DNA from: Gammaproteobacteria bacterium
Lineage (GTDB): Bacteria > Pseudomonadota > Gammaproteobacteria > Steroidobacterales > SZUA-146
Assembly: GCA_003228965.1 (NCBI GenBank)
Contig: QIGP01000137.1
Span: forward strand, 1-13,989
Length of the DNA: 13,989 nt
Direction: 5' to 3'
Shown here: piece by piece, positions 7,611 to 13,970 of the stretch
How positions within the stretch are numbered: the first letter of the stretch is position 1
Layout of the letters: each line of letters starts with the position of its first letter
Position numbers and translations under genes: made by a program
Notes under the pieces: generated by a model
Told to the model about the DNA's origin: nothing
Databases searched by the model: none
The model's input: only the letters and a program-made list of their open reading frames with translations

Positions 7611-7642
7611 GCTCACTGTCTACTGGGTAGAAACAGTGCAGC
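7611..7642 (+). repeat. Long imperfect hairpin downstream of small ORF
   Basis: GCT+CACTGT+CTAC, loop TGG, then GTAG, a two-base AA bulge, ACAGTG, a one-base C bulge and AGC: a 13-bp stem with two small bulges. The core arms are 7614-7623 and 7627-7638. There is no T-tract after it. It lies 8 bases after the small ORF stop. It could be the end or core of a small RNA. Confidence 0.5.
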
Positions 7643-7907
7643 GTAGTCGACTGGACGCATCACAGTTTTCTAGTAGACGAATACCAAGTAACGTTTGAAC
7701 AGAACAACACAGCCGAGACACTTTCTAATCACACCTGGAATGCCTATCGCTACGCTCACGTCTATTTCGCCCCATTCGCCAGTTACCGGCGGCGTTCTTT
7801 TGTACGCCCGATTGAAGGCACCAGGTCCGCCTTCCGGAGCGTTGAAGAGCATTGAGGCTAGCGTGTCTTGTTTCGGCCGCTGTGAATTACGAGTGGTCGC
7901 ACACTAG

Positions 7908-8960
7908 ATGGCGCGTTCAGTGGCCTATTTATTGGCGGCGCTTGTGATACTGGTCATTCTGTCGGTGCTGTGTATTCGTCATCACGTGCCGCTGATCGAG
8001 CAGGACCTCACAACTCGCTCCCGCCTTGCATTGAACGACGCAGATCTAAGCAACGTAACGATTAAACGAATCGACGGGTTGAACGTTGTACTCGGGGGAG
8101 TAGTTGAAAGCAGCAGCGTACGCCAAAAAGCGTTGAACACCGTTTCAGGTGTGTATGGAGTATTCGATGCCAAAGACGAGATGAGCGAGCTGTCGGTGGC
8201 TCCAGTCGTATTGCAGGCAGGCCAGCACCGCTTTTCAGCATTGGCAGATAAAGTTCAGGTGGAATTAACCGGAATGGTACGCGACGCGGCAATGCGGGCT
8301 TCAATTGTTGGCGCAGCTCGTCGTGCGTTTGCGCAAAGACGTGTTATAGACCAACTGGAAGAAGTGTCCTCGACTCCAGAATTATGGACGCCAATGTTGC
8401 GTGATTTGTTGGAACAGCTGGCCGGTTTTTCAAGTGGCAAACTCGATATTCGGGGTACCCACTTGTCTTTGGTTGGATCAGTGACATCTCAGGGTCGAAA
8501 AGAAAGTGCGGCTGAAGTTTTAGCCCGGGTGGCGGGTGACGCGTTTACCCAGCGACTTGACGTGGCGATTCTTACCCCTGCAAACAATGTGATTGACAAC
8601 TGCCAGGCCTCCATAAATACAAGGCTCGAATCTTCTTCGATCCGATTTGATACCGGTAGCACATCCATTTCCGTCGACAGTTATCCGTTGCTTGAAGAAC
8701 TGGCAGATATCATCGCAAGCTGTGAAGGCATGGTTGTTGAAATTCAGGGACACACCGACTCCGACGGCGATGAGCAAGGTAATTTAAGGCTCAGTGAACG
8801 AAGAGCACGGGCCGTGCAAGACCACCTGATCGACGAAGGCATTACTGTCGCTCGACTCAGAGCGCGTGGCTACGGAGAATTGCAGCCGCGCGCCGATAAC
8901 GCAACACGAGACGGACGAGCGCGCAATCGGCGCATTGAGTTCGTTATTACAGGGAACTGA
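7908..8960 (+). CDS. Membrane-anchored BON-repeat/OmpA-domain protein
   Basis: This 350-residue envelope protein is predicted to bind peptidoglycan. A signal anchor covers about residues 5-23 with Arg at position 3, predicting N-in and a periplasmic body; no signal-peptidase site stands out. Three BON-like repeats follow (about 48-95, 108-153 and 176-222), each with a strand, a polar turn, V-x-L-x-G-x-V and a helix. The C-terminal OmpA domain (about 243-350) has GHTDSDG, LRLSERRA and ARNRRIEF. D284 and R299 match the diaminopimelate-contacting D271 and R286 of E. coli OmpA. The TM+BON+OmpA order resembles mycobacterial ArfA/OmpATb. There is no beta-barrel, so it is not a classical OmpA porin. 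The Shine-Dalgarno is weak, and a TAG immediately precedes the ATG. The next gene starts one base after its stop. Confidence 0.85.
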   Translation: MARSVAYLLAALVILVILSVLCIRHHVPLIEQDLTTRSRLALNDADLSNVTIKRIDGLNVVLGGVVESSSVRQKALNTVSGVYGVFDAKDEMSELSVAPVVLQAGQHRFSALADKVQVELTGMVRDAAMRASIVGAARRAFAQRRVIDQLEEVSSTPELWTPMLRDLLEQLAGFSSGKLDIRGTHLSLVGSVTSQGRKESAAEVLARVAGDAFTQRLDVAILTPANNVIDNCQASINTRLESSSIRFDTGSTSISVDSYPLLEELADIIASCEGMVVEIQGHTDSDGDEQGNLRLSERRARAVQDHLIDEGITVARLRARGYGELQPRADNATRDGRARNRRIEFVITGN

Positions 8961-8961
8961 C

Positions 8962-10932
8962 ATGGGTGAAATGGGTAATTTGGGTTATTTAATCAGCGTC
9001 ATCGGAATGTGTTTGGCCATTGCGCTCTTACTGGGAGGCTTACTGACCTATTTTTGGCTACGTTCAAGTTTTCGACGCATGAATGCGAGCAGCGAGCAAT
9101 CCTGGCTTTCCCGTTTGCGTCAGACGGAGCAAGACAGAGACTCCCGAATAGCAAAATTGACTTCTGAAGTTGATGAACACCGGCACCAGGTTCCTACGAT
9201 GGAAAGATCATTAGCCGAGCGTAGCGACATTATTAACGCGCTCGAATCGACTATTGAATCCCATAAAGTGACGATTAAAACACTGGAGCATAAACTTAAA
9301 GCCACGATAGGAGGTCTTGAGACGTCAAACGTCGATGTTAAAAAACTGACAAAGCTTCAGGGTGATTTGGAGATCAGTCGCTACGAGACAGGAAACCTCA
9401 ATAGAGAGTTGGAACAACTGCGTACCAGGCACAACGAAGCGAATGCTCGCGCCGTCAGTATTCAAGAAGAACTTGATAGTGTTAGTGAGGCTAACCTCCA
9501 GCAGCAAACATTATTTGATGACCAGGCAGGTTCTGCCAATCACGACAACGAAAAACTGGACGCTTCCGAACAGCGTGTCACAAAGTTGAGGCAAGAGCTA
9601 TCGAGCTTAGGCAGCCGCTATACCCGGCTTGAGCAGAAACACGTGTCCACGGCGGCACAACTGGAGGGTGCTTCCAACAAACTAAAAGAGGTCAAATCGG
9701 ATTCCAGTAAGTTCGGAGCACGGGAACAAAAATTGAACGACCGTTTAAATGAGCAAAGTATAGAGCTGGATTCGCTACGAGTTCAAGCACAACAGACTAA
9801 CGAACAGCTACAGAAATTTCGTGAACAGGGTGAACACGCGGTTGATCTCAAACAACAAGTGGACAGACTGGGCGAGGAATCGGGCGAGTACGATAGTCGC
9901 CTGGCTCAAGCTGAGGTGCGCAAGAACGAATTGGAGCAGACCTTGCGATCGCGTACCGAGTCGTTGACCCAGGTAGAGAGTAATTACTCTGAGTTAACCT
10001 CAAAGTGTGTTGAACTAGAGGCGGCCAATGCGCAGAGCACCGAGCGGTACCAAACGCTAAACCAGGAGCTCGAAGGTGCCCGGTTGCGAGCGCGAGAAGC
10101 ACGCGAAGAATTCACCGAGTGGCGTAGTCAGGCTCAGCAACTTGAGAATAATATACACGCTCATGAGGCGGCAGCTAAAGAATCTAAGCAGCAGACCGAG
10201 CATTGGCACAGCGAACACGACACGCTCAAAGCTCAATACTCCAACCAGACGTTGCTGGCCGAAGAGGCTCTGCGAGATCTGCAAAAGCTGCGTCACGAAC
10301 TGGCGGATGCCAAACGAGATGCACAGGCGGGCCATAATAAACAATCTGAAATGCAACAGCGGCTTGAAGACAATGAGCGAGTAACGTCGTCTGAGATGCG
10401 CCAATACAAAATTCAAATCACTGAGCTGGAACAGCGCGTGGCTAGCGCGAATCAGGCGGCTGAAGAAATTGTCATACTTCGTCGTACTCTAGAACAGCGA
10501 GATAGCGAGTTTGCCCTTGAGCATCAGGAGTGCAATGAACAGCGTGAGTTGGTCGGTGACTGGCGTGCGCGTTTTGAAACACTTAAAAACGAGCACGACA
10601 GAATATTGGCCTTGCCTAAAATAACCACGGCGAGAAAAACCACTCGCAAGAAGCCGGCACCAGTGTCTACTACGGCGTTTGAAAAACCCGACTGGTTGCT
10701 CGACGAAGTACCTTCCGAGAAGGATGACTTAAAGAAAATGTGGGGTGTTGGACCTGTCATGGAAAAGACCATGAACGGACTGGGTATATATCTGTTCCGA
10801 CAGGTTGCGTCGTTGACCGAAAAAGACATCGACTGGGTCGCGTCTCATATTAATACCTTTCCCGATCGCATTAATCGAGACAACTGGGCAGGTCAAGCGG
10901 CCAAGTTACGCAAAGAAAAATACGGGTGTTAA
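8962..10932 (+). CDS. One-TM long coiled-coil protein with C-terminal helix-hairpin-helix (H3TH-like) domain
   Basis: This 656-residue protein begins with a membrane segment (about 7-32) preceded by acidic and followed by basic residues (RSSFRR), predicting a cytoplasmic C-terminal body. Residues about 45-550 form an almost uninterrupted Gln/Glu/Leu/Arg-rich coiled coil, long enough to extend tens of nanometres. A Lys/Arg-rich linker (about 553-570, TTRKK) leads to a terminal domain of about 69 residues (588-656). It starts DDLKKMWGVGPVMEK and continues with IYLFRQVASLTEKDIDWV and RINRDNWAGQA. This is the small helix-hairpin-helix fold annotated as flap-endonuclease-like H3TH (COG3743), also found at C-termini of some NuoE proteins; nuclease activity is not implied. 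AGGGA (8951-8955) gives a good ribosome-binding site for the ATG at 8962. One base separates it from the OmpA-like gene, so the two are almost surely one unit. Its function is unknown. Confidence 0.85.
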   Translation: MGEMGNLGYLISVIGMCLAIALLLGGLLTYFWLRSSFRRMNASSEQSWLSRLRQTEQDRDSRIAKLTSEVDEHRHQVPTMERSLAERSDIINALESTIESHKVTIKTLEHKLKATIGGLETSNVDVKKLTKLQGDLEISRYETGNLNRELEQLRTRHNEANARAVSIQEELDSVSEANLQQQTLFDDQAGSANHDNEKLDASEQRVTKLRQELSSLGSRYTRLEQKHVSTAAQLEGASNKLKEVKSDSSKFGAREQKLNDRLNEQSIELDSLRVQAQQTNEQLQKFREQGEHAVDLKQQVDRLGEESGEYDSRLAQAEVRKNELEQTLRSRTESLTQVESNYSELTSKCVELEAANAQSTERYQTLNQELEGARLRAREAREEFTEWRSQAQQLENNIHAHEAAAKESKQQTEHWHSEHDTLKAQYSNQTLLAEEALRDLQKLRHELADAKRDAQAGHNKQSEMQQRLEDNERVTSSEMRQYKIQITELEQRVASANQAAEEIVILRRTLEQRDSEFALEHQECNEQRELVGDWRARFETLKNEHDRILALPKITTARKTTRKKPAPVSTTAFEKPDWLLDEVPSEKDDLKKMWGVGPVMEKTMNGLGIYLFRQVASLTEKDIDWVASHINTFPDRINRDNWAGQAAKLRKEKYGC

Positions 10933-10948
10933 ATTTTTATTACCAGAG

Positions 10949-11992
10949 CTAGTTTGTAGTGGTCACGGCCGCGCCTTCTGTGGCGCTAACTAACAGTGTT
11001 CCGTCCACTCGGCCGTTAGTTAGAGAAGGTGAAGATGTAGTTGTGTCGAGAGCTTCTTCCGAAATTAAAGTGGAATTTAATATAGCCGAGTAGGACATGT
11101 TTCTTGGTGCGACGTCATTTTCAAGCTGATAATTCGCAATACGAAAACCACTTTGCAGGTAACGGTTGTCGTCGCTAAACAGGCAGTTGAGCCACGACAT
11201 TTCAAAGGTGTCGCCGTTACCAGGTTGACCCAACCCGGTTCCTGCGGGGTCAACAGTCCACGTTACGCTGTAAGAAGGTGACGGAGTGCCGGTGGTATTG
11301 CCGCATGTCAGGCTGAGCGCTGAGTTACGGCCCATGGATTCTAATGTGTCGAGGTTATCGGTAATGGCTAGTTGAGCCGTTTCACTAAATCGGCTGATCA
11401 GCCAAATCGATTCGAGTGCCCGATAGGCCTTGGAAGCGAAGCGCTCATCGAGGGATTGATCCTGGTCGCTGAAGTAACTGCGTAAATTGTCGAACGACAG
11501 AGAGATTGGCGTGTCGTTTCCCACGGCGACTGCGACGTTGTTTGAGTCTCCGTTAAACGTAATTAAAGTCGTTGTACCGTCTCGCAGTAGAGATAGTTCG
11601 CCTGAGGTAGGTAGTCGATCGAGGCCGAACTCGAGGTCCTGAGTGATGTTGACTTCGAGGCTCCCGTCTAACAGGTTGTCACCGTCGGTCGGGACAACTC
11701 CCAGGTTGAACGTGGTCGTCGTGTCCAGAGTGACCGGAACTTCGCGCAGTGTAATAGCGGCGTTGCCGCCTTTTACAAAACTGCCGCTGACCATGAGGCT
11801 GGATACTGTGTCAATAGTGTCACCGTTTTCTAACGTCACATCACCGTTACCCGTTACTACAAAAGCGACGGTGACGGGATCCACCGGTTCTTCTTCGTCT
11901 CGATCGTCTACCTTGCTGCCTGTCGCTAAAAGCAGGCCAATTAGCCATAGGGCGAGCAGGGAATACCAGGTACGGGAAGTGCGTTGCGTCAT
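10949..11992 (-). CDS. Secreted acidic beta-rich protein, unknown function
   Basis: I do not recognise this 347-residue protein. It has a signal peptide: polar-basic MTQRTSR, a hydrophobic core at about 11-22, and a likely signal-peptidase I site after ATG (23-25). A very acidic stretch follows (DDRDEEEPVDP, 29-39). The first half is rich in Thr, Val, Gly and Asp in beta-strand-like patterns. A helical stretch lies at about 181-222. The second half has two cysteines (C230, C270) that could form a disulphide and is again Ser/Thr-rich. There is no membrane anchor at the C-terminus and no sorting tail. An AAGGA overlapping the end of the upstream VanZ-like gene gives a good ribosome-binding site. 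The two genes are 16 bases apart and probably cotranscribed. It converges with the coiled-coil gene across 16 bases. Confidence 0.75.
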   Translation of the reverse strand: MTQRTSRTWYSLLALWLIGLLLATGSKVDDRDEEEPVDPVTVAFVVTGNGDVTLENGDTIDTVSSLMVSGSFVKGGNAAITLREVPVTLDTTTTFNLGVVPTDGDNLLDGSLEVNITQDLEFGLDRLPTSGELSLLRDGTTTLITFNGDSNNVAVAVGNDTPISLSFDNLRSYFSDQDQSLDERFASKAYRALESIWLISRFSETAQLAITDNLDTLESMGRNSALSLTCGNTTGTPSPSYSVTWTVDPAGTGLGQPGNGDTFEMSWLNCLFSDDNRYLQSGFRIANYQLENDVAPRNMSYSAILNSTLISEEALDTTTSSPSLTNGRVDGTLLVSATEGAAVTTTN

Positions 11993-12008
11993 GAAATTAA
12001 ATCCTTAT

Positions 12009-12524
12009 CTACAAGTCGTGGTTTCGACCTGGCGGTAAAAGCGCGATGATGACTATAGCGACCAGTGCGGCAACGGCAATGGCGTAAATATCGAGTGGAT
12101 CAAACGTTCCTGTGCGAGCGTAAGGCTTAAACCCCGGCAACCAGGAGCAGGGCGCAGCGGTGCAGGCGCTCACTGTGTTTGTGACCGCAGGATGCTGCAC
12201 TAATTCCATTGCTAACCCAAGAACGAACGTGATCGTAAGGGCCACTGCACGCAGGCGCGGCTGACCGCTTGTGAGCGCAGCTGCCACGAGCATTAGCGCG
12301 AGCATGTGAAAGAACGAAGGTAGCTGAAAAGCAAAAGGTGGTGAAATCAGGGCGCTGGACTGCGCATTGACACCAAGCACCGTAAGCACGGACTGGATTA
12401 GTTCGGGAGGCGCTGGCCTCGCGAGCAGATATACAAGTAGCCCTGCAATCAGGGCGAGCAAAGCCGCAATTGGCAGGAAATTGGGTTTAATGCGGCGCGA
12501 AAACGCTGTGGGAGACTTGTACAC
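12009..12524 (-). CDS. VanZ-like family membrane protein
   Basis: This 171-residue inner-membrane protein has four hydrophobic segments (about 16-35, 68-87, 92-109 and 146-163). VanZ-like proteins are four-helix membrane proteins named after the teicoplanin-resistance accessory protein; most have no known role. Family-like polar positions are visible: H73 in FFHML, E107 and Q110 in AMELVQ, R137, and D142/D145 in TFDPLD. The loop between segments 3 and 4 is long and contains two cysteines (C121, C126) and a Pro/Trp-rich run, which is unusual for short VanZ proteins. The frame uses a GTG start at 12524; no ATG exists before the first hydrophobic segment and the Shine-Dalgarno is poor, so the exact start is uncertain. 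It leads the two-gene unit with the secreted acidic protein. Antibiotic resistance should not be inferred. Confidence 0.75.
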   Translation of the reverse strand: MYKSPTAFSRRIKPNFLPIAALLALIAGLLVYLLARPAPPELIQSVLTVLGVNAQSSALISPPFAFQLPSFFHMLALMLVAAALTSGQPRLRAVALTITFVLGLAMELVQHPAVTNTVSACTAAPCSWLPGFKPYARTGTFDPLDIYAIAVAALVAIVIIALLPPGRNHDL

Positions 12525-12559
12525 AGCTTAAGTCTAACCTTCGCGGGCGTTGAGTGAAA

Positions 12560-12588
12560 GATATACAAGTTGCTGATAAAAAAAGAAA
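12560..12588 (-). promoter_or_regulatory. Possible promoter of the VanZ-like unit
   Basis: On the minus strand TATATC (12560-12565) lies 17 bases downstream of TTTCTT (12583-12588) in an A/T-rich tract. It would start transcription about 29 bases before the GTG at 12524. The -35 is a poor match. Confidence 0.3.
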
Positions 12589-12825
12589 ATTGTAATTAAT
12601 CCACTTTCGACTTTGGGGAGCCAAATGGCGAAACAGCGAATTCGTTGAGCGAGCAGTTGGTCATGGCTGAATAAAGCCCACGGTTTTGATCGTGAGTCTT
12701 GAGAAATGTGGACTGTATGAATGTGGGCTTGAGGGAGTGCTTGAGTCAGAGCACGATGACCGTGTTATGGCAAATTCGGCCTTTTTCCTATGCTTTGCAT
12801 TACACTGATACGACAGACGCACCGT

Positions 12826-12841
12826 TGGTGCTCTATATGCG
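12826..12841 (+). promoter_or_regulatory. Weak sigma54-like -24/-12 element
   Basis: TGG (12826-12828) and TGC (12838-12840) place the invariant GG and GC exactly 10 bases apart. Other consensus positions match only partly. Sigma54 promoters, controlled by a PrsK/PrsR two-component system, are known upstream of PEP-CTERM-type genes in some bacteria, and the next gene has such a tail. GG-N10-GC occurs by chance about once in 256 bases. Confidence 0.22.
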
Positions 12842-12951
12842 GAAGCGAACAGGTGGTTATTAAGTCTGCCTTGACAGGCGAACTACCAGAAACAGAGTCG
12901 CACCGTTTTTTCAGAAGTCTTTGGGCTTCACTTGATATCGCTGGAGGGGTT

Positions 12952-13932
12952 ATGGTTTTGGTTTCTTCTTTACGTCGCCTGTTAGTCACGGGGATGATTG
13001 TAATTGGACTTAGCATGGGTGCTACTACGGCTCACGCGACAAGTTACAACAGCCTGGTCGTATTTGGCGACAGTTTGTCCGATTCGGGCAACATTTTCGA
13101 TTTGTTCGGTGGTGTTTTCGGTCCTAACGCTCCCTACACTGAGGGACGTTTCACCAGCAATTACACAGACGGTTCGGCGGGTCTTGTATGGGTCGAACAT
13201 TTGGCTGGTCTAATGGGTTTGCCACTGGATAACTCTGTTGCTGGTGGTACTAACTACGCATTTGGTGGTGCCCGTGCCGTAGAAGATGTTGCTGATCTGG
13301 TACCTTCGTTACCTGATCAGTTAAATTTTTATCTAAGTGACACCGGTGGCATTGCTGATCCAAGCGCACTTTACGTTGTTTTTGGTGGTGGTAACGATGT
13401 ACGCGATAACGATGCGGCTAACTCTGCATCGAGCATGGCGCAGATGATTATGGACCTGGCAACTGCCGGAGCAACTAACTTCTTTGTGCCTAATCTTCCG
13501 GATATTGGTTTGACACCTGAAGCTCTTGCAGGCCTGGCTCCTGGCGGTTCTTCCGCAGTGATTAGCGCCGCAGCCGCAGCTCATAACGCCAATTTGGCGG
13601 CAGAGATTGCAAATTTGGAAGCGACGTTGGGTGTGAACATTATTTCGTTCGACTTATTTGGACTTTTTAATGATGTAATCAGCGACCCTGCTGCGTTTGG
13701 TTTTAGCAATGCCACAGAGGCCTGTGTAGGTGTTGAAGTCGGGTCTGTAGATTGTTTGGATCCGGATTCCTATTTGTTTTTTGACGGCATCCACCCAACA
13801 GCTCGGATTCACCAACTCATCGGTGAGCTGGCGTACGAGCAATTAACACAAGTGCCGTTACCGGCTGCGCTGCCGTTGTTCATGGCAGCACTTGGCCTGT
13901 TTGGTATTATTGGTCGACGACGCGCTGCGTAG
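12952..13932 (+). CDS. Secreted GDSL-family esterase/lipase with VPLPA-CTERM sorting signal
   Basis: This 326-residue SGNH/GDSL hydrolase probably cleaves esters outside the cytoplasm; the substrate is unknown. A signal peptide ends at TTAHA (25-29). Block I is VFGDSLSDSGN with nucleophile S41. Block II glycine lies in NYAFGGA (101-107). Block III is GGGND with N148. Block V is DGIHPT with D278 and H281, so the catalytic set is complete. The C-terminus (301-326) has VPLPAALPLF, a hydrophobic segment and a GRRRAA basic end. This is the VPLPA variant of PEP-CTERM tails, recognised and cut by an exosortase, and often tied to exopolysaccharide or biofilm matrix. A GGAGGGG just before the ATG at 12952 is the strongest ribosome-binding site nearby and fixes the start. 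Two cysteines (C258, C268) may form a disulphide. No exosortase gene is in the window. Confidence 0.92.
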   Translation: MVLVSSLRRLLVTGMIVIGLSMGATTAHATSYNSLVVFGDSLSDSGNIFDLFGGVFGPNAPYTEGRFTSNYTDGSAGLVWVEHLAGLMGLPLDNSVAGGTNYAFGGARAVEDVADLVPSLPDQLNFYLSDTGGIADPSALYVVFGGGNDVRDNDAANSASSMAQMIMDLATAGATNFFVPNLPDIGLTPEALAGLAPGGSSAVISAAAAAHNANLAAEIANLEATLGVNIISFDLFGLFNDVISDPAAFGFSNATEACVGVEVGSVDCLDPDSYLFFDGIHPTARIHQLIGELAYEQLTQVPLPAALPLFMAALGLFGIIGRRRAA

Positions 13933-13939
13933 AGCTTTG

Positions 13940-13961
13940 CCAGTCAATTAATTTCGACTGG
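13940..13961 (+). repeat. Inverted repeat after the GDSL gene
   Basis: CCAGTC (13940-13945) and GACTGG (13956-13961) form a 6-bp stem with a 10-base A/T-rich loop, 7 bases after the stop codon. No T-tract follows, so it is a poor intrinsic terminator on its own. Confidence 0.35.
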
Positions 13962-13970
13962 AATGGTTTA

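Larger units (their letters stand above)
7035..7907. other. Long gene-poor stretch after fabH
   Basis: This occupies the place where fabD would normally begin. No open frame here has convincing coding features except a possible 38-residue one at 7486-7602. A weak 6-bp inverted repeat (7033-7050, AGACGA/TCGTCT) overlaps the fabH stop but lacks a T-tract. Roughly 7360-7600 is visibly AT-rich compared with its surroundings. A strong hairpin lies at 7611-7642, and a palindrome AGTCGACT at 7645-7652. It may hold a small RNA or decayed sequence. Confidence 0.5.
12525..12951. other. Divergent intergenic region between VanZ-like and GDSL genes
   Basis: This 427-base region carries regulatory signals for the two flanking divergent genes. 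An A/T-rich tract lies at about 12575-12602. A reading frame continues upstream of the GDSL start to 12790, but it lacks a ribosome-binding site and would bury the signal peptide. A sigma54-like element is noted separately. Nothing else was identified. Confidence 0.5.

Noticed and set aside
7670..7907. Two opposite-strand frames of 60-70 codons just before the OmpA-like gene.
   Set aside because: They overlap each other on opposite strands, one needs a TTG start, neither has a good ribosome-binding site and no family is recognised.
8866..8961. 32-codon N-terminal extension of the coiled-coil protein.
   Set aside because: It would overlap the OmpA domain coding sequence; the ATG at 8962 has a good AGGGA site and sits directly before the membrane segment.
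11643..12038. 131-codon plus-strand frame.
   Set aside because: It is antisense to the signal-peptide-bearing acidic protein and the end of the VanZ-like gene, with no protein features of its own.
12009..12524. Glycopeptide resistance gene.
   Set aside because: VanZ-like similarity is at family level only, no other van genes are present, and most VanZ-like proteins have no link to resistance.
12790..12951. 54-codon N-terminal extension of the GDSL protein, containing a CxxC.
   Set aside because: It would place a typical signal peptide in mid-protein, while the ATG at 12952 has an excellent ribosome-binding site.
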